DNA from: Rivularia sp. MS3
GTDB taxonomy: Bacteria; Cyanobacteriota; Cyanobacteriia; Cyanobacteriales; Nostocaceae
Assembly: GCA_019192545.1 (NCBI GenBank)
Contig: JAHCMI010000018.1
Coordinates: 61,861-125,860 of the forward strand
Length of the DNA stretch: 64,000 bases
Reading direction: 5' to 3'
Shown here: positions 47,502 through 54,609 of the stretch, in pieces
Position numbering within the stretch: position 1 is the first letter of the stretch
Layout of the letters: each line of letters starts with the position of its first letter
The notes under the pieces: model-generated
Database searches by the model: none
Seen by the model: the letters and a program-made list of their open reading frames with translations, nothing else
Told to the model about the DNA's origin: nothing
Translations under genes and position numbers: made by a program

Positions 47502-47945
47502 CTATCCCCGATTCTTAATAAACATAACTTCAATAATTTTTTGACCAATCTCGCCGCGAATGCGTAAAGCTTGATACAACTCAACTAAAAAGTCTTGCTC
47601 TTCTATAAGAATGCTATCCGCTAAGATTAAGTCGGTAGCTACTGCAAAAGCCGTTTCTCTTAATTCCTCCGAAAGAGAATCTTTTGCAGAATCAAATAAG
47701 TTATTTACACCCTCGTGTCTAATAATACCGGACAACACATCAAACATAGATTGCATATCCTCTGTAGAGTAGCTGTTGAACAGCTTTAGATTAGACAATG
47801 CTTGATGAATATTGCGCGCCTGTTTGCTTGAAAGATTGCCATCTGAAGCAACTGCGATCAGCGCGATAGAAGTCAGAGCTTCTACTGGACTGAGTGCATT
47901 TTGTACTCTACTTTGAGAACCGGATGCTCTATCAAATAGACTCAT
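47502..47945 (-). CDS. TerB-like (tellurite resistance B-fold) protein
   Basis: 147 aa, all helical in appearance. Acidic TerB-type features: EALTSIALIAVASDGNLSSKQ at the N-terminus and ATDLILADSILIEEQDFLVE in the second half, with Asp/Glu residues at the helix turns that hold metal in TerB. The family is linked to membrane-associated stress responses, but cyanobacterial single-domain members have no set role. A second TerB-like gene is at 59.5 kb; the two share the helix pattern but are not close paralogs. Confidence 0.75.
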   Translation of the reverse strand: MSLFDRASGSQSRVQNALSPVEALTSIALIAVASDGNLSSKQARNIHQALSNLKLFNSYSTEDMQSMFDVLSGIIRHEGVNNLFDSAKDSLSEELRETAFAVATDLILADSILIEEQDFLVELYQALRIRGEIGQKIIEVMFIKNRG

Positions 47946-48114
47946 TAAAACTTATTCCTTTAATAGGGTATCTGTAGTGGTATATATACGTAGAAAATAT
48001 TTTCCCAGTAAATAATACTACAAGTTTTTCATAAGTATATTGTGCCCAGCATTTACCCAAACCGAACACTTGCACTCAGTTTTTTTGATGAATTATTATT
48101 CTTTTTCCGTAGAT

Positions 48115-48276
48115 TTATCGAAAAAGCTTGGTATAAGGATTGTTGCTGTTTTCTTTCTCAATTGTGCTGACGACTGCTAAGCCCAATCCAGATATAGTCA
48201 TGAGCAGCATTACTGAAGCCAAGAAAGCTTTTACGAGTATATGTAGGGCTTCATCGAAAAAAATATAGGTGGTCAT
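48115..48276 (-). CDS. Small single-span membrane protein (53 aa)
   Basis: 53 codons from ATG at 48276 to TAA at 48115. The sequence begins MTTYIFFDEALHILVKAFLA, has one membrane segment (about 14-37, with LASVMLLMTISGLGLAVV) and a polar tail ending NPYTKLFR. An AGG is about 13 bp before the ATG, a weak ribosome-binding site. The amphipathic start, single span and short polar tail are typical of small cyanobacterial thylakoid-complex subunits, but I cannot name it. It sits in an 880-bp gap with no other gene. Confidence 0.5.
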   Translation of the reverse strand: MTTYIFFDEALHILVKAFLASVMLLMTISGLGLAVVSTIEKENSNNPYTKLFR

Positions 48277-48828
48277 AGCTTATTTACCTGAACTCAGTAG
48301 TAACTAGCGAAGAGTGAATGTTTTAAAAATCTAGGCTTTAAAATTAGGCCAATAAAACACCCTTTACGGGTATCTTAACAAAACTTTAGCTTATCAACTG
48401 GTATAGTTATAACATTTTGTTTTAAAGTAATATGATTTTTATGCAAATATTATTTAAATTTGTTTTATAGAAGCTTAGCTACTTAATAATATTGCTATCT
48501 AGTTAGATACAAATATAGGTAATTACGAGTTAAATTAGTTACTTACGCCCCATGCTATTTTGCTTTTAGTTATGAATGGTAATGGAACGGGTAAACTCAG
48601 CTTCAACAGTATTTAAGGGAGTATTATCTCAAGGGAAATATTCTTAATCTCAATTTTAGCAAGAGGCTGTATAGCCTGTAAAAGCAGGGATTTAGCTATT
48701 TATTATAGCTATTTCAATCTAGCTATAGTAGCCCGAAGGTAGTTTAAGATTGTTAGTTGATATTTAATCAAAATATAATGGATTTAGATTAAATATCTGT
48801 TACTGCTTTAAAATATTAAGTATAAAAA
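48277..48828. other. Intergenic region, nothing seen
   Basis: About 550 bp of AT-rich DNA between divergent genes. No repeat or strong hairpin was found. Confidence 0.4.
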
Positions 48829-49425
48829 ATGAACTTAGCTAGAGATATAGTTAGCAAAATATTTCAACAAGGATTGCAAGCAAATCACTGCCTATTGAAT
48901 ATAGAAATAAAGTCGAATCGTCTGTTATTAAAATCTATATCGTTAGCATATAAAAAACCAATATTTGAGACTTTTACAGAAGAGATTACAACTTATATGT
49001 ATCCTCGTCCGGCAAAAAATATTACCGAGACAGCATCATTTATCAGAAATTCTTTGGAAGGGATGAAAAACGAACATGAGTTAATACTGGTAATCTTAAA
49101 GAAAAATTCCCAGGAATTCTTAGGTTGTGCTGGAATCCATCGCGTTAACACTAAGCATCCAGAATTTGGTATTTGGTTAAAAAAAACAGCCCATCATCAA
49201 GGTTACGGCTTAGAAGCAATAGCAGCAATGAAAAACTGGTGTGAAACCTATTTAGACAGCGAATATTTCACTTACCCAGTTGATGAAGAAAATTATCCCA
49301 GTCGCAAAATACCAGAAAAATTGGGCGGGCAAATTATTAGAAGCTATCAAAAGAGAAATTTGAGCGGTAGAATTTTAAACTTGGTTGAATACAGAATAGA
49401 GGGAACAGCGAGCAGTGAGCAGTGA
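48829..49425 (+). CDS. GNAT-family acetyltransferase (RimJ/RimL-like)
   Basis: 198 aa. Fits the RimJ/RimL subgroup: an N-terminal strand IEIKSNRLLLKSIS, FLGCAGIHRVN, then FGIWLKKTAHHQGYGLEAIA with the acetyl-CoA loop (QGYGLEA) and NYPSRKIPEKLGGQ. These enzymes acetylate N-terminal amines of proteins or small substrates; the target is unknown. The last eight residues (EGTASSEQ) are encoded by an AGCGAGCAGTGAGCAGTGAA repeat of the intergenic type, so the 3' end has been extended by an STRR. No clear ribosome-binding site. Confidence 0.82.
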   Translation: MNLARDIVSKIFQQGLQANHCLLNIEIKSNRLLLKSISLAYKKPIFETFTEEITTYMYPRPAKNITETASFIRNSLEGMKNEHELILVILKKNSQEFLGCAGIHRVNTKHPEFGIWLKKTAHHQGYGLEAIAAMKNWCETYLDSEYFTYPVDEENYPSRKIPEKLGGQIIRSYQKRNLSGRILNLVEYRIEGTASSEQ

Positions 49426-49586
49426 ACAATATTAGTTAAGCTCTCTATTTTGTCTTTTCCTAAGCTAATGTGCAGCGTGCATTCTATAAAGCAAAAAATG
49501 AAAGTTACTGTAGTGCGGGCATCCTGCCCGGTTTCAATATACAAATTAAATGTATACAAATTAAATACACAACAGCTTATCTCCTC

Positions 49587-49958
49587 TTACGAGCGTGACA
49601 AAACTATTAGGAGACATATGAAAAATAAGCCGAATATGAGTAATAAACTTTGATTGCGTCTTATCCAATTGTTAATGCTTGTATTGAAATCGGGCTTTCG
49701 ATTTTTTTCTTGTAATTCTAAATCGCGTTCTTCTTGATTTTGGTAAAGAGTGCATTCTGTAGCGTGGGGGCGTTTAGAATAGTTACAAGTGTCATCAAGA
49801 TGGTAAGTGCAAGTGTCGCAAAGGTACTCATCCCCTTGAGCGCGGTGTAATGGAATTCCAGGATGCCCGTAAGCTTTAAGTTGGGTACGACAATAAGGGC
49901 AAGTTACAGCCTGAGAATTTACGTTTTGTTTGCAGCGAGGGCAAGTTGCAGTGTCCAC
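49587..49958 (-). CDS. Zinc-ribbon protein with C-terminal membrane anchor
   Basis: 123 aa. The N-terminus has CPRCKQNVNSQAVTCPYC (6-23), a four-cysteine zinc ribbon, followed by CDTCTYHLDDTCNYSKRPHA and TEC (47-69), likely a second metal site. A charged middle precedes a membrane segment (about 99-119, LLLIFGLFFICLLIVL), so the ribbons face the cytoplasm. Conserved in cyanobacteria without an assigned role, as far as I recognise. It lies between the GNAT gene and the channel gene, with an STRR upstream. Confidence 0.78.
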   Translation of the reverse strand: MDTATCPRCKQNVNSQAVTCPYCRTQLKAYGHPGIPLHRAQGDEYLCDTCTYHLDDTCNYSKRPHATECTLYQNQEERDLELQEKNRKPDFNTSINNWIRRNQSLLLIFGLFFICLLIVLSRS

Positions 49959-49994
49959 AGCCGATACTAAAATTAGTGTTGATTATCTTGATTT

Positions 49995-50140
49995 TAACTG
50001 CCAACAGCGAACAGTGGACAGCGAGCAGTGAACAGTGAACAGTGAGCAGTAATGGGGGGTAGTGAATAATAAGTAAATGCCCTATGCCCAATTACGAATT
50101 ACGTTCGCGTAGCGTCTCCCGGAGGGAGATATTACGAATT
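49995..50140. repeat. STRR and CGCGTAGCGTCTCC hairpin
   Basis: GTGAACAGTGAGCAGTGAAC heptamers (50005-50050) are followed by CCCAATTACGAATTACG and, at 50104-50131, GCGTAGCGTCTCCCGGAGGG, a dispersed element with a CTCCC/GGGAG hairpin. Confidence 0.65.
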
Positions 50141-50143
50141 ATC

Positions 50144-50953
50144 TTACCCATTCCCATCCTTCATTGCTTGAATTTCTGCTCTTAATGCTTTGATTTCTTC
50201 ATGTAAGGCAACAATAGATTTAGAACTAGCGACTGAAGTTTCTTCGTCTTCTGCGTCTCTACCGATAAAGAATGTGGCTATTGCTGCTGTAAAATATCCA
50301 AATACTGTAAAAGCATATAGAGCTAGAATAAAACACAATACTCTTCCTTCAGGAGTTTTAGGGGAATAGTCACCTCCATAAGTTATCATCAGCATTGCCG
50401 TCCACCATAAAGCGTTACTGTAGCTTTTTATTCCTTCTCCATTTGCTAAATTGCTTTCAAACGCATACATTCCCGCAGCACCGACAAAGGTAACAATTAA
50501 AGTTAATCCCAAGACATAACCAAAATTTCGCCGATTCATAGTAGTTCTTAAAGCCCGCATTCCGCGATTAAGGGAGCCGACTATTCGCAATAATCGCAAG
50601 GAGCGTGTAGCGCGAGCAACTCTTGCTAAACGTAAAACTCGTACAAATCGAAAAATTCTTAATGCTGGAAGTAACAGGGAAATACCTATAAGCCAATTAT
50701 TTTTTAGATATTTTAGTTTACGCGGAGATAAGCTAAATCGTAGAAGAAAATCAAAAATAAATAAAATCCAGATAGCTGTAGAAATACCATCTAATAAAGG
50801 AATCATTCCCCAAATTAGTTCGATAACTAATAACGCCAGCCATACAAAACCGAGTATCACCATCGGCATTTCCAGCCAGTCATCAAGCTGTTGAACAAAA
50901 TCGGCTAATTCTCTTTCTAACTCGGATTTTTCTGTAGAATTCATATCGAACAA
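50144..50953 (-). CDS. Voltage-gated-channel-like ion transporter with atypical filter
   Basis: 269 aa with six membrane segments in the voltage-gated channel order. S4 carries regularly spaced arginines (RIFRFVRVLRLARVARATRS, then LRLLR). The pore helix and filter region is NALWWTAMLMITYGGDYSPK followed by TPEGR. In potassium channels this place reads TVGYGD, so here Y and G are exchanged (ITYGGD) and the filter is not canonical. A short coiled coil at the C-terminus (VALHEEIKALRAEIQAM) suits tetramer formation. It is likely an inner- or thylakoid-membrane cation channel with altered selectivity; ion choice is not predictable. Confidence 0.82.
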   Translation of the reverse strand: MFDMNSTEKSELERELADFVQQLDDWLEMPMVILGFVWLALLVIELIWGMIPLLDGISTAIWILFIFDFLLRFSLSPRKLKYLKNNWLIGISLLLPALRIFRFVRVLRLARVARATRSLRLLRIVGSLNRGMRALRTTMNRRNFGYVLGLTLIVTFVGAAGMYAFESNLANGEGIKSYSNALWWTAMLMITYGGDYSPKTPEGRVLCFILALYAFTVFGYFTAAIATFFIGRDAEDEETSVASSKSIVALHEEIKALRAEIQAMKDGNG

Positions 50954-51090
50954 GACTATAAATCAAAAATCAAATTGCAATTATTCCTCAAGAAAGCGAT
51001 ACAAACTCCTTTCGGAAGATGCCCAAGCGTATATTTTTTTAGTATCAATGAATAATTAATCGGCTACATCCCGCTTTAAGGAGAATTTTA

Positions 51091-52020
51091 ATGAATTTAA
51101 AACAAATTTGGAGGTTATTGAAAGAAACTTTTAAAGAATGGAATGAAGATAAAGCTTCTCGATTGGCTGCTGCTTTATCGTATTACACGATTTTTTCTCT
51201 TGCGCCTTTGTTAATCATTACAATTGCGATCGCGGGTGCAGTGTTTGGAGATGATGCAGCTAGGGGTGAAATCGTTCGGCAAATTCAAGGTTTGGTAGGT
51301 AAAGATGGTGCCGAAGTAATTCAAACAGCATTGGAAAACGCCCAAAAGCCAGATACGCGCAATATCGCTTCAATTATCAGTATTGCAGTTCTGTTGTTTG
51401 GTGCGAGTAATGTTTTTGCTCAAATTCAAGATGCACTTAATACAATTTGGGAGGTACAGCCAAAACCGGGGCGTAGTTTAGTACAAACTCTCCGCAAACG
51501 GTTTTTATCCTTTGCAATGGTAGGTGGTGTTGGCTTTTTACTACTCGTATCGCTAATTGTTAATACTGCTTTGGCTGCAATGGTTAACTATTTTAGTGAC
51601 TTAGTACCGGGATTCGATTTACTTTGGCAAATCGGTAATTTTGTAATCTCTTTTGCTGTCATCACGTTTTTATTCGCGATGATTTACAAGTTTATGCCGG
51701 ATGTGAAAATTGATTGGGATGATGTATGGGTTGGCTCGGCTATCACTTCATTACTATTTGTAATTGGTAAATCGCTGTTAGGTTTGTATTTGGGTAACGG
51801 TAGTTTTGGCTCGGCTTATGGCGCTGCGGGTTCATTGGTGGTAGTTTTAGCCTGGATTAACTACGCCGCTCAGATTATTTTCTTTGGTGCCGAGTTTACC
51901 CAAGTTTATGCAAGTAAATATGGTTCTCACATTGTTCCAGATGAAAACGCAATTAGAATAACTGAAGAAGATAGAGCAAAGCAAGGCATGATTAGAAGAA
52001 ATTCTCCTCGAAGAAGTTGA
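51091..52020 (+). CDS. YihY/BrkB family membrane protein
   Basis: 309 aa with about six membrane segments. Family hallmarks are ASRLAAALSYYTIFSLAPLL near the N-terminus, FGASNVFAQIQDALNTIWEV in the middle, and YGAAGSLVVVLAWINYAAQI then FFGAEFTQVYA near the C-terminus. The name 'ribonuclease BN' for this family is historical; the members are integral membrane proteins with no settled function. AAGGAG lies 8 bp before the ATG. The C-terminal tail is basic (MIRRNSPRRS). The nested repeat element follows 31 bp after the stop codon. Confidence 0.9.
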   Translation: MNLKQIWRLLKETFKEWNEDKASRLAAALSYYTIFSLAPLLIITIAIAGAVFGDDAARGEIVRQIQGLVGKDGAEVIQTALENAQKPDTRNIASIISIAVLLFGASNVFAQIQDALNTIWEVQPKPGRSLVQTLRKRFLSFAMVGGVGFLLLVSLIVNTALAAMVNYFSDLVPGFDLLWQIGNFVISFAVITFLFAMIYKFMPDVKIDWDDVWVGSAITSLLFVIGKSLLGLYLGNGSFGSAYGAAGSLVVVLAWINYAAQIIFFGAEFTQVYASKYGSHIVPDENAIRITEEDRAKQGMIRRNSPRRS

Positions 52021-52051
52021 GTTGTAGCACAAAGGCACAATTTTATGATTC

Positions 52052-52606
52052 GTAGGGTGCCCTGACGGTTACGATAACTTATTACCCACAACCGAATAAC
52101 AAGAATTTAGTATCACGCAGCGTTATCAACAAATTGGTGCGTGAGGGCATTTTGATAATTATCTAATAAATTAAGAAAAACCCGTAGGGTGATGTGACGG
52201 TTACGATAACTTATTACCCACAACCGAATAGTAGGAATTCACCGTCACGCACCATTATCTTATAACCACCAACCGAATAATAAGAATTCACCGTCACGCA
52301 CCATTATCAACAAATTGGTGCGTGACGGCATTTTATGTATCAAGATAAATTCATAGGGTGCCCTGACGGTTACGATAACTTATGACTTACAACCGAATAG
52401 TAGGAATTCACCGTCACGCACCATTATCTTATAACCCACAAACCGAATAGTAGGAATTCACCGTCACGCACCATTATCTTATAACCACCAACCGAATAAT
52501 AAGAATTCACCGTCACGCACCATTATCAACAAATTGGCGCGTGACGGCATTTTGGTGATTATTTAATTAATCCAGATAAATTATTTGAGCCGTCAGGGCA
52601 CCCTAC
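52052..52606. repeat. Nested repeat element with 17-bp terminal inverted repeats
   Basis: The perfect inverted ends GTAGGGTGCCCTGACGG (52052-52068) and CCGTCAGGGCACCCTAC (52590-52606) enclose 555 bp. Inside are three blocks, each opening with (G)TAGGGTG...TGACGGTTACGATAACTTAT and closing with CAACAAATTGGTGCGTG. Between the two lie copies of a 49-50 bp unit beginning ACCGAATARTARGAATTCAC and holding CCGTCACGCACCATTATC: one in block 1 (from 52091), two in block 2 (from 52223 and 52272) and three in block 3 (from 52392, 52442 and 52491). There is no open reading frame and no unique spacer, so it is not a CRISPR array. It is a non-autonomous, MITE-like or satellite-like structure. Confidence 0.8.
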
Positions 52607-52835
52607 AAAAAATAATTTTTGGGTGTTGTTGCCATCAGCAAAATATGAAAGGAAAACTTTTCTCATATTTCTCAGATAACTTTTACCGAAACCTCAGCTA
52701 GCAATCAGTAGTTATTCAGAGTCATCCTCCATACTAAATAACAACAAGTAAAGGAAATGCATAACTAAATGCATCCATCCCTAATTAATTAATGTTCTGA
52801 CAAATCAATCAAAATCAACTTTGGAGATATTAATC

Positions 52836-52949
52836 ATGGAATTCATCAAAAACTTGGCTTTATTCGCGTTTATCTATGTTGCAATTTTGTTTTCTGTTGG
52901 TACAGGTACCGCTAACGAGTTTCTTGAGTACGTATTTGTTTATGACTAA
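52836..52949 (+). CDS. Small membrane peptide (37 aa) with its own terminator
   Basis: 37 codons. GGAGA lies 9 bp before the ATG. The peptide begins MEFIKNLALFAFIYVAILFS, giving a single membrane span (about 5-25), then GTGTANEFLEYVFVYD with an acidic end. A perfect hairpin terminator follows 12 bp after the stop, so this is a complete small transcription unit. The size and layout resemble small photosynthetic-complex proteins and regulatory membrane peptides; I cannot name it. It is too short for most gene finders and may be missing from existing annotation. Confidence 0.65.
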   Translation: MEFIKNLALFAFIYVAILFSVGTGTANEFLEYVFVYD

Positions 52950-52961
52950 TTTTTTTGAAGA

Positions 52962-52985
52962 TGCGGAACTTAATTCCGCATTTTA
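52962..52985 (+). terminator. Rho-independent terminator of the 37-aa gene
   Basis: TGCGGAA (52962-52968) and TTCCGCA (52974-52980) pair perfectly around CTTAA and are followed by TTTT. Confidence 0.85.
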
Positions 52986-53249
52986 CCCAATTCTACTGAG
53001 TTCCAGCATTAGCTTGATAAGCTCTAAAATCTAATAGCACAGTTTTCAATCCCTAATAGGGATTTATATAAGTTTCAACTGCTTGAATTTGAAAAGCTTT
53101 GTATATTTTGTATATGTAGTTTCAAAGATTTGGTTGCGCGAATGGTTACACCGTAAATAATACCTGAAGCTTTTGCTAGTAAAGCAATCCAAGCATTTTT
53201 CTCTTGACTTAATTTTCAATAGCTTACCATCCGCGAAAAGAAAGTAACT
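52986..53249. other. Intergenic region, nothing seen
   Basis: 264 bp between the 37-aa gene and the convergent NUDIX gene. TTTCAATCCCTAATAGGGAT at 53044 looks like the end of a CRISPR repeat, but it occurs once only. Confidence 0.4.
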
Positions 53250-53810
53250 TCAATTTAAATAAGGGCGAGCAAGGATAAAACTGGAAATAGTTTTAGAATC
53301 AACTGCATCTCCTTCTAAAATCGCTTTCTCTAATTCTGCGGGGGTGAGAAATAAAATTTCTATATCTTCATCTTCATCTAAACTGAGCGATCCTTCTGAT
53401 TTTTCCAAATCTTGAGCTAGATATGAATAGATAATCTCGTCGGAATATCCAGGCGCTAGGAAAAAGTTTCCTAATTTCTGCCATTTTCGAGCGCGGTAAC
53501 CTGTTTCTTCTTCGATTTCCCGTTGAATTGTTTGGAAGGGGCTTTCTCCTTCTTCTACAGTACCGGCAGGAAATTCTAATAGTCTGCCGCCAACTGCAAA
53601 ACGATACTGGCGCAAAACTATTAATTTGCCTTCGGGGGTTACAGGTACAGCTAAAGCACCACCAGGATGGCGGATGCATTCCCAATCACCAACTGATTTG
53701 TTCGGCAAGCGCAAGCGATTGACTTCAAAATCAAATTTTCGCCCTCTATAAAGTAATCGCTGTTTTAATAGCTGCGGTAATTCTCTACCTAATGACATAG
53801 TTAACTTCAA
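53250..53810 (-). CDS. NUDIX hydrolase, ADP-ribose pyrophosphatase type
   Basis: 186 aa. The Nudix box is complete: GTVEEGESPFQTIQREIEEE then TGY, matching G-x5-E-x7-REUxEExGU. Upstream LIVLRQYRFAVGGRLLEFPA is typical of the ADP-ribose pyrophosphatase (NudF) subgroup, which splits ADP-ribose into AMP and ribose 5-phosphate. It is 74 bp downstream of folK on the same strand, an arrangement that suggests co-transcription. Housekeeping removal of reactive ADP-ribose is the likely role. Confidence 0.9.
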   Translation of the reverse strand: MKLTMSLGRELPQLLKQRLLYRGRKFDFEVNRLRLPNKSVGDWECIRHPGGALAVPVTPEGKLIVLRQYRFAVGGRLLEFPAGTVEEGESPFQTIQREIEEETGYRARKWQKLGNFFLAPGYSDEIIYSYLAQDLEKSEGSLSLDEDEDIEILFLTPAELEKAILEGDAVDSKTISSFILARPYLN

Positions 53811-53884
53811 TTATTTTTATTACCTAATCATTTGCATGAAAAGGTTGATTTTTTTCTACTTTGTTGTAATTATTGACGGTAATA

Positions 53885-54370
53885 TTAATTGCTTGTTAGC
53901 AGGCATACATCGGAACAGTCTACATTGTTAAGTAGTTGTTTAATCGTGCATCCGCTGATTGGCTCTATCCAATGTGGAACAATTTCCGCTAATGGCACTA
54001 GTACAAAAGCTCGTTGAGTCATACGGGGATGAGGTATTTGTAGAGTTGGGGTATCTAATATTAAGTCATCGTATAATAACAAATCTAAATCTAAAGTCCG
54101 CGCTCCCCAACGTTGTTTTCGCTCGCGTCCAAATTGATTTTCTATTTGTAATAAAATTTCTAGCAGCTTGAACGGTTCGATATCAACACGTAAACTAATA
54201 CAGCCGTTTAAATAATCTGGTTGTGGTGGTCCAATAGCTTTGGTTTTATACCAGCTAGATTTCATCGAGCCTGTAATACCCGGTATTTTATGTAGAGTTT
54301 TTACAGATGATTCTAAAATTGTCAGTGAATCCCCTATATTACTACCAAGGGCAATAACGCTATCATGCAA
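53885..54370 (-). CDS. folK: 2-amino-4-hydroxy-6-hydroxymethyldihydropteridine pyrophosphokinase
   Basis: 161 aa, the normal HPPK length. Signature residues are visible: ALGSNIGDS at the start, then GPPQPDYLNGC, the RKQRWGARTLDLDLLLYDDL stretch with the two Mg-binding aspartates, and the loop IPHPRMTQRAFVLVPLAEIV. HPPK transfers pyrophosphate from ATP to the pterin in folate synthesis. It leads a short minus-strand unit with the NUDIX gene. Folate supply links loosely to the gcv operon at 25-30 kb, but the two are not adjacent. Confidence 0.95.
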   Translation of the reverse strand: MHDSVIALGSNIGDSLTILESSVKTLHKIPGITGSMKSSWYKTKAIGPPQPDYLNGCISLRVDIEPFKLLEILLQIENQFGRERKQRWGARTLDLDLLLYDDLILDTPTLQIPHPRMTQRAFVLVPLAEIVPHWIEPISGCTIKQLLNNVDCSDVCLLTSN

Positions 54371-54609
54371 TTTATATATCTCCCATATACAAACTATTGC
54401 AAAACAGTATGATAAATTGTTGATATTACTTAACTGAAAGTATCGAAATATACATTTTATAGCTATAAGAAATCTAAAGAAAAGCTTGCAAATTAGTGAA
54501 TCTATTTAAAAATTTATAGGATATTATACTAACACGAGTATGGGGCAAAAATCTGTAACGCTTTTCGTGGTGGTTAGTAGGCTGCAATTAGTCGAAGGGA
54601 GGAGCTAAC

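Noticed and set aside
52052..52606. Possible CRISPR array
   Set aside because: The repeats are 49-50 bp apart with no unique spacers between them, the blocks are uneven, and no cas gene is present.
53041..53062. CRISPR-repeat-like end TTTCAATCCCTAATAGGGAT
   Set aside because: It occurs only once and has no periodic partner.
53374..53685. Minus-strand frame of 103 codons within the NUDIX gene
   Set aside because: It is a shadow in another frame of the NUDIX gene, which has a complete Nudix box in the main frame.
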